64,000 nt of DNA from an uncultured Clostridia bacterium. GTDB lineage: Bacteria; Bacillota; Clostridia; TANB77; CAG-508. Where the stretch lies: NCBI GenBank assembly GCA_948777935.1, contig CAQDYY010000003.1, forward strand, positions 62,001 through 126,000, written 5' to 3'. Below are positions 40,629-51,049 of this stretch, piece after piece (position 1 is the first letter of the stretch; every line of letters starts with the position of its first letter). The position numbers and the translations under genes were made by a program. The notes under the pieces were generated by a model, which made no database searches, was not told the DNA's origin, and worked only from the letters and a program-made list of their open reading frames with translations.

Positions 40629-40838
40629 AGAACCCCCAGTCGTTCTTACGAACGACAGCCCCCTTAAGTAAAGGGGCCTTTACTCTATAATTTTTAGACT
40701 GGTATAGTTAATTTTGAAAAGTAGAGAAAAGCCTCCTTTATTCAAGGGAGGTTAAGATAGCTGTTAGCAAACGCTAGTGAGCATTACAGATATCTTATGC
40801 AGTGGCTAGCAGTGCGAAGCACTGACGGAGGGTTCTTA
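40629..40838 (-). repeat. MITE-like inverted-repeat element, copy B
   Basis: About 210 bases inside the por operon, between porG and porD. Ends AGAACCCCCAGTC and GACGGAGGGTTCTT. Left hairpin GTCGTTC-TTA-CGAACGAC, right hairpin CAGTGC-GAA-GCACTG, both different from copy A but still fully paired. It is transcribed with the operon. The 304-base gap here holds only this element. Confidence 0.85.
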
Positions 40839-40858
40839 CATACTATTTTAAGGCAAAT

Positions 40859-41440
40859 CTACTGTATCCTTTGCACCTCTTTTAAAGATACCTCAAGAGC
40901 CTTCATATTAGGTTCAATAACCTCAGGCTTCTTAGCAAACTTATGCTTAAAAGACCCCTTCATATCATCTAGTAATTGTTCATCACTCATAACTCCACTT
41001 ACTTTTACAATAGCAGCAAGCATAGGAGTATTTGGAAAATAATTACCCAAAGTTTCCATAGAAATCTTTCTTGCATCAATAGTATAAATACTACCATTAT
41101 ATCCATTTAATACCTTTTTCAAATACGCACTATCCCTAGTAGTATTAATAATAATAGCACCATCTTCTTTTAAACCAGCAGTTACAGGAACACTCTCTAG
41201 TAAAGTATCATCAACCACAACGACATAGTTAGGCTCATAAATATTACTATGAATAGTAATAGGTTTATCACTAATACGATTATAAGCAGTAATAGGGGCA
41301 CCCATTCTCTCAGGGCCATATTCAGGAAAACCTTGAATAAACTTACCAGTATTAAAAGCAGCATCAGCTAATAATAAAGAAGCAGTTTTAGCACCTTGGC
41401 CACCTCTACCATGCCATCTAATTTCGATTAAGTCACTCAT
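40859..41440 (-). CDS. porG: 2-oxoacid:ferredoxin oxidoreductase gamma subunit
   Basis: First gene of porGDAB. The N-terminus IRWHGRGGQGAKTASLLLADAA is the family signature; FPEYGPERMGAPITAYNRIS follows. 193 residues, normal length. Four separate subunits in this order are typical for anaerobic Firmicutes and archaea. Confidence 0.95.
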   Translation of the reverse strand: MSDLIEIRWHGRGGQGAKTASLLLADAAFNTGKFIQGFPEYGPERMGAPITAYNRISDKPITIHSNIYEPNYVVVVDDTLLESVPVTAGLKEDGAIIINTTRDSAYLKKVLNGYNGSIYTIDARKISMETLGNYFPNTPMLAAIVKVSGVMSDEQLLDDMKGSFKHKFAKKPEVIEPNMKALEVSLKEVQRIQ

Positions 41441-41565
41441 CGAACAAAACCTCCTTTATTTAATATTATGAACAAATTTAAAGTATATTAAAACTTAAAA
41501 CAAGTATATGCTTAAAAACGAAGTATGTCAATAAAAATAATTATACGAAATGGTCAAATTTTATA

Positions 41566-41594
41566 TTGATAAAATATATAAAATAGTATACAAT
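41566..41594 (+). promoter_or_regulatory. Promoter of cca
   Basis: TTGATA (41566-41571), 17 bases, TACAAT (41589-41594), followed by AAAGGAG and the ATG. Confidence 0.7.
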
Positions 41595-41613
41595 AGCAGA
41601 AAAGGAGAATTCT

Positions 41614-42867
41614 ATGGATATAAAACAAATTGCAAAAACTATAAAACAAAATGGAGGAACTTTATATTTAGTAGGTGGGGCTATTAGAGATGAAATAATT
41701 GGAAAAGAAATATATGATAAAGACTACTGTATTACAGGAATTTCAAAAGAAAAATTTCTAGAGTTATTTCCAAAAGCAAAAATACTAGGAAAAAGTTTTG
41801 AAGTATTCGAGATAGCACATATGCAATTTGCATTAGCACGAAAAGAAACAAAACAAGGAAAAGGACATAAAGAATTTAAAATAGAAACAGGAGAAAAAAT
41901 TACCATACAAGAAGACTTAGAAAGAAGAGATATTACAATAAATGCAATAGCAAAAGACGTATTAACAGGAGAAATAATAGACCCATTTAATGGAAGAAAA
42001 GACATAGAAAACAAGAAAATTCGTAAAGTATCAGATGCATTTAAAGAAGACCCACTTAGAGTATACCGTGTAGCAAGAATTGCAGCGCAAACAGAATTCG
42101 AAGTAGAAAAAGAAACGCTAAAACAAATGGAAAATCTAAAAGAAGAGTTAATTACACTATCAAAAGAAAGAATATTTGTAGAATTTAAAAAAGCATTAGA
42201 AACTAAAAAACCATCAATATTTTTCAATGTATTAAGAAAAGCAAATGTATTAGATGTACACTTTAAAGAAATATATGATTTAATAGGTTCTCTACAGCCA
42301 GAAAAATATCATCCAGAAGGAGATAGTTATAACCACACAATGATAGTAGTAGACAAATCAACTGAACTAACTAATGATACAGCTATTAGGTTTGCATGTC
42401 TAGTGCATGATTTAGGAAAAGGTGTTACACCAAAAGAAATGTATCCACATCATCATGGACACGATGAAAAAGGAGTAAAATTAGTAGAAAACTTAGGTAA
42501 TAGAATTAATGTACCAAATTTGTGGAAATCATATGGAAAAGTAGCATCAAAAGAGCACATGAAAGGTGGGATTTTTTATAAAATGACACTAGCAAAAAAA
42601 GTACAATTTATAGAAAGAGTAGCAAAAACAAAAATAGGGTTAGATGGTCTTCAAATTGTAGTAATAGCAGACAAATGCAGTACAAGAAATATAAAAGAAG
42701 AGGAAGTTTCTTTTGCAGAAATAGGAAAAAAGTGTATACAAGAAATAAATGGAGAAGTAATAAAAAGTAAATATCCAAATATAGAAGGAGAAAAATTTAA
42801 AGAAAAGTTACATGCTAAAAGAGTAAGTTGGATGAAAAAATGGGAGGAAAACAAATGGGAAAACTAA
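41614..42867 (+). CDS. cca: tRNA nucleotidyltransferase (CCA-adding/HD type)
   Basis: Adds or repairs the 3' CCA of tRNA. Class II nucleotidyltransferase motifs: LYLVGGAIRDEIIG, KDYCITG with the metal-binding acidic residue, RRDITINAIA, EDPLRVYRVARIAAQ. A C-terminal HD domain follows (ACLVHDLGKG, HHHGHDEKG), found in bacterial enzymes with phosphohydrolase activity. 417 residues. The stop overlaps the next gene's start by 13 bases. Confidence 0.9.
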   Translation: MDIKQIAKTIKQNGGTLYLVGGAIRDEIIGKEIYDKDYCITGISKEKFLELFPKAKILGKSFEVFEIAHMQFALARKETKQGKGHKEFKIETGEKITIQEDLERRDITINAIAKDVLTGEIIDPFNGRKDIENKKIRKVSDAFKEDPLRVYRVARIAAQTEFEVEKETLKQMENLKEELITLSKERIFVEFKKALETKKPSIFFNVLRKANVLDVHFKEIYDLIGSLQPEKYHPEGDSYNHTMIVVDKSTELTNDTAIRFACLVHDLGKGVTPKEMYPHHHGHDEKGVKLVENLGNRINVPNLWKSYGKVASKEHMKGGIFYKMTLAKKVQFIERVAKTKIGLDGLQIVVIADKCSTRNIKEEEVSFAEIGKKCIQEINGEVIKSKYPNIEGEKFKEKLHAKRVSWMKKWEENKWEN

Positions 42868-43896
42868 AACAAGAAAAAGGATCGATAACACTATTTGTAT
42901 TAATATCAATGCTATTTTTCGTATTATTTTTAACAGGAATGTATATGTTAAATGCACGGAAAAGAGCAAACTTTAGTTGCTGAGACTGCAAGAATAAAAG
43001 AAATATATGAAAAAGATATAAATAGTGTAGATGATGTATATGAAACAATAATAAATAAACCAATATCTGCATCGACCGTAGGAGGAGAAACACATGAAGC
43101 ACACGAAATACCATATACATGGAAAGAACTAAGCCAAATTGCAAAAGTAATATCAAATAATTATGGGCAAGAAGCAGGAAAAATAAACAATAATACAGCA
43201 GAAGTAAAAGTAAGCATAAATGGAAAAGCAGATACATTAGGAATAGGAGACTGGACAACAGTAAATGGAAAACAAGTGCGAATATTAGGGTTTAACCATG
43301 ATGAACTAGCAACCGAAAGAGAAAATGAAGATGGAACAACAGAGGCAATAGCACCACAATATGGAGCAGGAACTTTAAACACATATGCAGGAATTAGCTT
43401 TGAATATGCAGAATGTATAGGAACTGACAAGATGAATACTACAGACATAAATACAGGAGGATGGAAAGCAAGCACTTTAAGAGTTACCTTAAATAGTACA
43501 ATATATGATAGTTTAGAAAATAAGCAATATATAAAAGAGGTAAATAAGCAATATATAGAAATATACAATAATCCAGATAGTGTAACAACATCACAAGATA
43601 AAGTATGGTTATTATCATGTTCAGAAATATGGAATAATGGATATACTAGTGGAGCTTATGGACAAGCTATAGCAAAAGAAGGGGAACAATACAAGTATTA
43701 CTCAAATATAGATTCAATTTATAGTAATTCGAATTCTATCATTATGAAAAATAACAATGGTTATGCTAGTCCATGGTGGTTACGTTCGCCTCATTATGCT
43801 CGTAATACTAGTTTCTGTAATGTCCATTTAAATGGTTATTGCACAAATAATTATGCTAGATATGTTACTGGGATTTCAGCAGGTTTCTCAATATAA
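42855..43896 (+). CDS. Membrane-anchored DUF6273-type protein, one CGG +1 site
   Basis: N-terminal anchor (ITLFVLISMLFFVLFLTGMYML) of pseudopilin-like type, then NA(G)KEQTLVAETARIKEIYE, where the glycine is an in-frame CGGA at 42957-42959. The rest is a DUF6273-like extracellular domain: LGIGDWTTVNGKQVRILGFNHDEL, DKVWLLSCSEIWNNG, and the ending WWLRSPHYARNTSFC...GISAGFSI. With the skip it is 346 residues. It is a paralogue of the gene at 55616. The last ~70 codons use T-ending codons, unlike the A-ending codons before. Confidence 0.8.
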
Positions 43897-44040
43897 ACGA
43901 ATGTGTGGTTTGATAATTTAATAAGACAATAAAGAAAAAATAATCATCTTTACAAAGGGACACACATATGATAAAATAGCAAGAAAAAAGGATATAAATA
44001 TATTCTTTTCGTTAATTTAAACCTATTAGAAGGTGATTTT

Positions 44041-44880
44041 ATGTTAAAATTTACAAAAATGCATGGGCTAGGGAATGACTATGTCTATATGGACTGCACA
44101 AAAAGTGGAGAGCCAGAAGACGCCATTTCACTAGCTTGTTTTGTTAGCAACCGTCATTTTGGAGTTGGATCAGATGGGCTTATATTAATTTGCAAAAGCA
44201 ATACATGTGATTTCAAAATGAGGATGTTTAATGCAGACGGAACAGAAGCTGAGATGTGTGGAAATGGAATTAGATGTGTTGGAAAGTTTGTCTATGATAA
44301 GGGATTAACTTCCAAAACAGAGATTACAGTAGAAACACTGGCAGGAGTAAAAAATTTAAAGCTACAGGTAGTAGAGGGAAAAGTGGAAACAGTAGAAGTA
44401 GATATGGGAGAGCCAATACTAGAGGCAGAACATATTCCTGTAATATCAAAGGAATACCCAGTAAAAAACCTAAAACTACAAGCAGAAGGAAAAGAATTCA
44501 CATTTACATGTGTATCTGTAGGTAATCCACATGCAATCACAATTGTGGATAATGTAGATAGCTTTGAAGTAGAGAAATATGGTAAAAAACTAGAAGTAGA
44601 TCCGCATTTTCCAGAAAAAGCAAACATAGAATTTGTACAAATTGTGGATAAAAACACAATAAAAATGAGAGTATGGGAAAGAGGCTCAGGAGAAACATTT
44701 GCATGTGGAACAGGAGCAAGTGCAGTAGCAGTAGCATGTAACTTAAATGGACTAACTGGAGAAGATGTAACAGTAAAACTATTAGGAGGAGATTTACAAA
44801 TAAAATGGAATAAAGAAAATAACCATATTTATATGACAGGGCCAGCAGTTACAGTATTTGAAGGAGAATTAGAGAATTAG
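44041..44880 (+). CDS. dapF: Diaminopimelate epimerase
   Basis: Converts LL- to meso-diaminopimelate for lysine and peptidoglycan. Active-site cysteines are in [20 protein letters not shown] and [20 protein letters not shown]. The N-terminal [15 protein letters not shown] is the family signature. 279 residues, normal. It is followed by dapL, which makes its substrate. Confidence 0.97.
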   Translation: MLKFTKMHGLGNDYVYMDCTKSGEPEDAISLACFVSNRHFGVGSDGLILICKSNTCDFKMRMFNADGTEAEMCGNGIRCVGKFVYDKGLTSKTEITVETLAGVKNLKLQVVEGKVETVEVDMGEPILEAEHIPVISKEYPVKNLKLQAEGKEFTFTCVSVGNPHAITIVDNVDSFEVEKYGKKLEVDPHFPEKANIEFVQIVDKNTIKMRVWERGSGETFACGTGASAVAVACNLNGLTGEDVTVKLLGGDLQIKWNKENNHIYMTGPAVTVFEGELEN

Positions 44881-45100
44881 AAAATTATAATTTAACATTT
44901 TTTAGTATATAACCTAATTTATAATCTAAAAGTATAATCTATAAGTAAAAATATTAAAATTTGAAAAGAAGCGTCTTGAAAGTAAATTTTTATTACATAC
45001 TGTGCAAAATTTATCTTGAACGAGCGGATTTGAAAATTTTACATATTTTACTTATAAGATTATACGAAAAAATAATATAGTAAAAAGGAGGAATTTTATT

Positions 45101-46334
45101 ATGATAACAATTAATGAAAATTATTTAAAATTACAAGACAGCTATTTATTTTCTACAATAGCAAAAAAAATAGCAAAATACACAGAAGAAAACCCAGATA
45201 AAAAAGTAATAAAACTAGGAATAGGAGATGTAACATTGCCACTAGCACCAGTTGTAGGAGAAGCAATAAAAAAGCGGGGCAGACGAAATGCTAAAAAAAG
45301 AAACATTTCGTGGATATGGTCCAGAACAAGGATATGACTTCTTAAGAGAAAAAATAGCAAAATACGATTATGAAACATTAGGAATTACAATAGATAAAGA
45401 CGAAATATTTGTATCAGATGGAGCAAAATGTGACACAGGAAACATAGGAGAAATATTTGGAACAGATAATATAGTAGCAATTACAGACCCAGTATATCCA
45501 GTATATTTAGACACAAACATAATGGCAGGAAGAACAGGAACATATAACAAAGAAAAAGACCAATATGAAAATATAGTATATATGCCAGTATCAGCAAAAA
45601 ACAACTTCATACCAGAGTTTCCAAAAGAAAAAGTAGACATGATATACCTATGTTTTCCAAACAACCCAACAGGAACAGTATTAACAAAAGAACAACTTAA
45701 AGCTTGGGTAAAATATGCAAGAGAAAATAAAGCAGTAATACTATTTGATGGAGCATATGAAGCATTTATAAGTGAAGAAAATGTACCACATAGTATATAT
45801 GAAATAGAAGGAGCACGTGAAGTAGCAATAGAATTTAGAAGCTTTTCAAAAACAGCAGGATTTACAGGAGTAAGATGTGCATATACAATAATACCAAAAG
45901 AATTAAAAGCATATACAAAACAAGGAGAAGAGGTATACTTAAACAAATTATGGAATAGAAGACAATGTACTAAATTTAATGGAGTACCATACATAACACA
46001 AAGAGCAGCAGAAAGCATATATACAGAAGAAGGAAGAAAACAAATACAAGAAAACATCAAATATTATAAAGAAAATGCAAAAATTATGTTAGAAGGATTA
46101 CAACAAGCAGGATATGAAGTATTTGGAGGAAAAAATGCACCATACATTTGGCTAAAAGTGCCAGATGGGTATACATCATGGGAATTTTTCGATTACCTAT
46201 TAGAAAAAGTAAATGTAGTAGGAACGCCAGGAGTAGGGTTTGGACCAAGTGGAGAAGGGTACTTTAGATTAACAGCATTTGGTTCAAGAGAAAACACCAT
46301 AGAAGCAATAGAAAGAATAAAAAACTTAAAATAA
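45101..46334 (+). CDS. dapL: LL-diaminopimelate aminotransferase, one CGG +1 site
   Basis: A PLP enzyme that makes LL-diaminopimelate directly from tetrahydrodipicolinate. [22 protein letters not shown](G)[27 protein letters not shown] reads as one protein only if the in-frame CGGG at 45275-45277 is taken as glycine with the C skipped. The PLP lysine lies in [28 protein letters not shown] and the FGSREN C-terminus are also typical. 410 residues, the usual DapL length. A 220-base A/T-rich stretch before it holds only its AAAGGAGG. Confidence 0.95.
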
Positions 46335-46422
46335 GTTACCGTATATTTTAAACAATAAAGTAAATATTAACAAAAATAAAGTAAAATTTGGCTAAAAGTA
46401 TTTACTTTTCCCCAAAATATGA

Positions 46423-46522
46423 TATAATAAAAGCAGATAAATGGTTATCCACAAAGTGTGGTTATCATTGGTAGGTTTATTTATACTACATTTCCGATGA
46501 CCGTCAGAAATGTAGTTTTTTT
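46423..46522 (+). ncRNA. Small RNA facing the toxin gene (candidate antitoxin)
   Basis: A -10 box TATAAT at 46423-46428 (weak -35) is followed by GCAGATAAATGG and ends at a strong terminator, ACTACATTTC...GAAATGTAGTTTTTTT (46485-46522). The predicted RNA is about 90 nt. It converges on the hydrophobic-peptide gene on the other strand, and their 3' ends overlap at the terminator stem. That is the arrangement of type I toxin-antitoxin loci. Confidence 0.6.
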
Positions 46523-46622
46523 ATGCCATTATTATAGTAATAAATAAGGCAAATATTATGAATGTTAATAGTATATTTATTATTATAGAAATAATAAAAC
46601 ATTTTAAAAGCAATTTATTCAT
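46521..46622 (-). CDS. Hydrophobic peptide, 33 aa (type I toxin-like)
   Basis: MNKLLLKCFIISIIINILL then TFIIFALFITIIMA: almost entirely one membrane helix with a short basic start. AAAGGGG lies 8 bases upstream of this ATG; an ATG six bases earlier is too close. It resembles the small membrane toxins (TxpA/BsrG/Fst-like) of Firmicutes. It overlaps the terminator of the opposing small RNA. Confidence 0.6.
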   Translation of the reverse strand: MNKLLLKCFIISIIINILLTFIIFALFITIIMA

Positions 46623-46699
46623 AAACATCACCCCTTTCTCATATGTAAAATAGGGTGATAACCACACTTCCGAAGCTTAACCAATTATCTGCATAAACA

Positions 46700-46728
46700 A
46701 TAATATCACATCATTTACAAATAGTCAA
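46700..46728 (-). promoter_or_regulatory. Promoter of the hydrophobic-peptide gene
   Basis: Minus-strand TTGACT (46728-46723), 17 bases, TATTAT (46705-46700). The transcript would begin near GCAGATAATTGG, almost the same sequence as the start of the opposing small RNA (GCAGATAAATGG). Confidence 0.7.
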
Positions 46729-46810
46729 CAAAATTTTACTAAAAGTATAAAAATAAATTTACTAGGAGTAAAAAGCAAAACAATAAATAAAATATTAAAT
46801 GATAAAGAGT

Positions 46811-46867
46811 AGAGTAAAGGCCCCTTTACTTAAGGGAGCTGTCACCGAAGGTGACTGGGGGTTCTTA
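46811..46867 (-). repeat. Inverted-repeat element, truncated copy E
   Basis: On the minus strand it begins TAAGAACCCCCAGTC, then hairpin GTCACC-TTC-GGTGAC, ACAGCTCCCTTAAGTAAAGGGG, and stops at TTTACTCT. It equals the left half of copies A and B. Confidence 0.75.
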
Positions 46868-46989
46868 CTAAATTTTCTATAGTATTAGTAAAAATTCACC
46901 AAAAATTTACAAAATATAAGCCGCAAATGAATTGACATTTGTGGCTTTACTTAATATAATATAAGACTACTATAGAAAGGAAGAAAACA

Positions 46990-48726
46990 ATGTTTAAAAT
47001 ATTAAAAAATTTGAAAGAAACATGGGTATCAGTAATAATAATCGTACTATTACTATGCCTACAAGCATGGGCAGACTTAACCCTACCAGATTACACTTCA
47101 AAAATCGTAAATGTAGGAATTGTAAATGGAGATACAGGGTATATATTAGAAATAGGAATGCAAATGCTAGGAATAGCATTTATCAGTATGGTATCTGCAA
47201 TAAGCATAATGCTACTATCATCTAGAGTAGCAGCAATGTTAGGAAAAACCTTAAGAAACAAAGTATTTAGCAAAGTATTAAGCTTTTCAGGAGAAGAATT
47301 TAGTAACTTTTCAACAGCATCCCTAATTACACGTAGCACAAACGACATACAACAAATACAAATGTTAATATCAATGTTATTTCGTGTAGTAGTATATGCA
47401 CCAATAATGGGAATAGGGGGATTCTTAAGAGTATTAGCAAACAGTAACACATCAATGGCATGGATTATTGGACTTGCAATACTATTAGTAGTAGGAGTAG
47501 TATTAGTACTATTTATAGTAGCCATGCCAAAATTTAAAAAACTACAACAACTAATAGATAAACTAAACTTAGTATCTAGAGAAATACTAACAGGCTTACC
47601 AGTTATACGTGCATTTCATACAGAACAAAGAGAAGAAGAACGTTTTGAAAACGCAAACAAAGACTTAATGAAAACATATGTATTTGTAAACCGTGCAATG
47701 AGTATGATGATGCCAGCCTTAATGTTCATTATGAACTCAGTAATGTTACTAATCATTTGGGTAGGAGGACATAGTGTAGATGAAGGAATAATTGGAGTAG
47801 GAGACATGATGGCATTTATACAATACACAATGCAAATAATAATGAGCTTCTTAATGATATCAATGATATCAATTATGCTACCAAGAGCAGGAGTATCTGC
47901 AAACCGTATAAATGAAGTACTAGAAACAAAACCAAAAATTAAAGATATAGATACACCAAAACAATTTGATGAAAACAAAAAAGGATTAGTAGAATTTAGG
48001 AATGTATCATTTAGATACCCAGATGCAGACACAGAATCAATTAGTGATATAAACTTTATAGCAAATCCACGGAAAAACAACAGCAATTATTGGAAGCACA
48101 GGCTCTCGGAAAATCTACAATAGTAAACCTAATACCACGTTTTTATGACGTAACAGGAGGAGAACTATTAATAGATGGAGTCAATATAAAAGAAGTATCA
48201 CAAAGAGAATTGAGGAAAAAAATTGGATTTGTACCACAAAAAGGAATGTTATTCTCAGGAACAATAGAATCAAATATAAAATATGGAAATGAAAAAATAA
48301 ATAAAGAACAAATGGAAAAAGCAGCAAAAATTGCACAAGCAGAAGAATTTATTATAGCAAAAGAAGAGAAATATAACTCACCTATTTCACAAGGAGGAAC
48401 CAATGTATCAGGAGGTCAAAAACAACGTTTATCAATAGCAAGAGCAATAGCAATAGACCCAGAAATATTTGTATTTGATGATAGCTTTTCAGCACTAGAC
48501 CTAAAAACAGATGCAAACTTACGAGAAGCATTAGCAAAAGAGACCAAAAACAAAACAGTAATAATAGTTGCACAAAGAATAAGCACAATACTAAATGCAG
48601 ACCAAATAATTGTAATAGAAGAAGGAAAAATGATAGCAAAAGGAACACATGAAGAACTAATGAAAACATGCGAAACATATAAAGAAATAGCACTATCACA
48701 ACTTCGGAGAGGAGGAGATTGGTTAA
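46990..48726 (+). CDS. Heterodimeric ABC exporter subunit 1, three CGG +1 sites
   Basis: Six-helix membrane domain (residues about 1-310), then the ATPase domain. The Walker A region reads ANP(G)KTTAIIGSTGS(G)KSTIVNL; both bracketed glycines are in-frame CGGA (48070-48072, 48107-48109). The signature is VSGGQKQRLSIARA. Walker B is FVFDDSFSALD with Asp in place of the catalytic Glu, the degenerate site of TM287/BmrC-type partners. A third in-frame CGG (48705-48707) changes the end to SQL(G)EEEIG and a TAA that abuts the ATG of subunit 2 exactly. 577 residues with the three skips. Confidence 0.93.
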
Positions 48727-50577
48727 ATGGCAAACATACATAAAAAACCTCCTATGCCAGGAGGGCCAGGGCATATGGCTCCAGCAGAAAAAGCAAAAGA
48801 CTTTAAAGGAACAACAAAAAAACTAATAAAAGGCTATCTTGCAAAATATAAACTACAAATTGCCATAGTATTAATCTTTGCAGTAGCAAGTACAATATTT
48901 ACAATAGTAGGACCTAAAATATTAGGAAATGCTACAACAGAAGTATTTACAGGAATAATGAGCAAACTATCAGGTGGAACAGGAATTAACTTTGAAAACA
49001 TTGCAAAAATATTACTAACACTATTAGGCTTATACATAATTAGTTCAATATTCTCGTTTATACAAGGATTTGTCATGACAGGAGTATCACAAAAAATAAC
49101 CTACAAACTACGTAACGATATTGCAATAAAAATAAATCATTTACCAATGCACTATTTTGATAAAAAAACACATGGTGAAGTATTATCAATAATAACAAAT
49201 GACATTGATACAGTTAGCCAAAACCTAAACCAAAGTATTACTCAAATAATCACATCAATATGTACAATTATAGGAATACTAATAATGATGTTTTCTATTA
49301 GTTGGATAATGACAATAATATCACTATTCATACTACCAATAACAGCATTTATTGTAAAAATAATAGTAGGAAAGTCACAAAAATACTTTGGGCAACAGCA
49401 AGAATACCTAGCCCATGTAAATAGTCAAGTAGAAGAAATTTATGGAGGACACACAATAGTAAAAGCATTTAATGGAGAAGAAAGAGCATTACAAGAATTC
49501 GAAAAAGCAAATGATACACTATATCATTCAGGATGGAAATCACAATTCTTATCAGGGCTTATCCATCCAATTATGAACTTTGTAGGAAACATAGGATATG
49601 TTGCAGTAGCAATATTAGGAGGATATCTAGCAATAAAAGGAAGAATTACAGTAGGAAACATACAATCATTTATACAATACAACAAACAATTTACACAGCC
49701 TATAAACCAAATAGCACAAGTATCAAGCATGTTACAAGCAATGGTAGCAGCAGCAGAAAGAGTATTCATCTTTTTAGAAGAACAAGAAGAAACACCTACA
49801 ATAGCAAATCCAATAAGTTCAAAAGGATTAAAAGGAAATGTAACATTTGATCATATACAATTTGGATATGATGACGATAGAATAATAATTAACGATTTCA
49901 ATGCACATATAAAAGATGGTCAAAAAATAGCAATAGTAGGGCCAACAGGAGCAGGAAAAACCACAATAGTAAAGTTACTTATGAGATTTTATGATGTAAC
50001 AGGAGGAGCAATATTAATAGATGGGCACAACATAAAAGACTTTGAACGTGGAGAACTACGTAAAATGTTTGGAATGGTATTACAAGACACATGGACATTT
50101 GGAGGAACAATAAAAGACAACATAAAATACGGAAAACCAGAAGCAACAGACAATGAAGTAATAGAAGCAGCGAGAGCAGCACATGTACATCACTTCATAA
50201 AAACACTACCAAAATCATATGACATGGTAATAGGAGAAGAATCTAGCAATATATCAGCAGGACAAAAACAATTAATGACAATAGCAAGAGTAATACTAAC
50301 AGATCCAGAAATACTAATACTAGACGAAGCAACAAGTTCAATAGACACAAGAACAGAGCAACAAATACAAAAAGCAATGGATAACCTAATGAAAGGTAGA
50401 ACCAGTTTCATAATAGCACACAGGTTATCTACAATAAAAAATGCAGATTTAATACTAGTAATGGATCAAGGAAACATAGTAGAACAAGGAACACATGAAG
50501 AATTACTAAAAAAAGACGGATTTTATGCCAAACTATACAACTCACAATTCGAAGAATGCGAAGATGAGATAGAATAA
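48727..50577 (+). CDS. Heterodimeric ABC exporter subunit 2
   Basis: The partner of the preceding gene, starting on the base after its recoded stop. An N-terminal Pro/Gly-rich stretch, six membrane helices, then the ATPase domain: Walker A VGPTGAGKTTIVKLL, signature ISAGQKQLMTIARV (Ala in place of the first Gly), Walker B LILDEATSSIDTRTE with the catalytic Glu, and the switch His in IIAHRLSTI. 616 residues. Substrate unknown; such pairs export drugs or peptides. No in-frame CGG. Confidence 0.95.
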   Translation: MANIHKKPPMPGGPGHMAPAEKAKDFKGTTKKLIKGYLAKYKLQIAIVLIFAVASTIFTIVGPKILGNATTEVFTGIMSKLSGGTGINFENIAKILLTLLGLYIISSIFSFIQGFVMTGVSQKITYKLRNDIAIKINHLPMHYFDKKTHGEVLSIITNDIDTVSQNLNQSITQIITSICTIIGILIMMFSISWIMTIISLFILPITAFIVKIIVGKSQKYFGQQQEYLAHVNSQVEEIYGGHTIVKAFNGEERALQEFEKANDTLYHSGWKSQFLSGLIHPIMNFVGNIGYVAVAILGGYLAIKGRITVGNIQSFIQYNKQFTQPINQIAQVSSMLQAMVAAAERVFIFLEEQEETPTIANPISSKGLKGNVTFDHIQFGYDDDRIIINDFNAHIKDGQKIAIVGPTGAGKTTIVKLLMRFYDVTGGAILIDGHNIKDFERGELRKMFGMVLQDTWTFGGTIKDNIKYGKPEATDNEVIEAARAAHVHHFIKTLPKSYDMVIGEESSNISAGQKQLMTIARVILTDPEILILDEATSSIDTRTEQQIQKAMDNLMKGRTSFIIAHRLSTIKNADLILVMDQGNIVEQGTHEELLKKDGFYAKLYNSQFEECEDEIE

Positions 50578-50646
50578 AAAAATAGTAGTAAAAACCTAAT
50601 ATTTGTGCTACAATATGAATAGGTGCATATGAAGGAGGATAAAAGA

Positions 50647-50823
50647 ATGAGTGATAAACAATTAATTTTAAATACAGTCCAAAAAGTAGACGATAAAACA
50701 AGTTATGAAGAAATATTATATACACTTTATACACAACTAGAAATACAAAAGGGAATAAGAGATATGGAAGAAGGAAATACAAAGACTAGCAAAGAAGTAA
50801 AGGAGATTATAAATAAATGGTAA
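50647..50823 (+). CDS. RelB/Phd-like antitoxin candidate
   Basis: A 58-residue acidic protein (VQKVDDKTSYEEILYTLYTQ, GIRDMEEGNTKTSKEVKEII) typical of the small antitoxins paired with RelE/ParE. GGAGG lies 8 bases before this ATG. The stop overlaps the next start (ATGGTAA). Confidence 0.6.
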   Translation: MSDKQLILNTVQKVDDKTSYEEILYTLYTQLEIQKGIRDMEEGNTKTSKEVKEIINKW

Positions 50824-50924
50824 TTTGGACTGATAATGCAATATCACATATTACAGAATTTATTGATAATATAGGAAAAGGGGCAAATGCTCCTTTTTAT
50901 TATATAAATAGGAAAGTATGCTAA
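50817..50924 (+). pseudogene. Truncated RelE/ParE-type toxin remnant
   Basis: The frame opens VIWTDNAISHITEFIDNI, the first strand and helix of RelE/ParE toxins, then ends after 35 residues in an unrelated KGANAPFYYINRKVC. A full toxin is about 90-100 residues. AGGGGC-AAAT-GCTCC-TTTTT inside forms a terminator-like hairpin. No CGG is present, so this is real decay and not recoding. Confidence 0.6.
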
Positions 50925-50939
50925 ATTAGATTAAAAGCG

Positions 50940-50990
50940 TAGGGGCACCGTTTGTGGGAATACCAGTTAGACATGACACCACTGTGCCCT
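50940..50990 (+). repeat. Palindromic short repeat, copy 2
   Basis: TAGGGGCACCGTTTGTGGGA...ACACCACTGTGCCCT. Nearly identical at both ends to the copy inside trmFO. It follows the truncated toxin by 15 bases. Confidence 0.8.
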
Positions 50991-51049
50991 TATTCTATTT
51001 GAACATATGTAAAAAATATGCTACAATTGTGGAAGAAAGGGAGAAGTAT

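Noticed and set aside
43690..43896. Diversity-generating retroelement variable region
   Set aside because: The tail looks variable, but no template repeat or reverse transcriptase is in the window.
48090..48743. A separate ATPase gene starting inside the ABC exporter and ending RRGGDWLNGKHT
   Set aside because: It is the frame after two skips. The first residues are artefacts and the end changes with the third skip.
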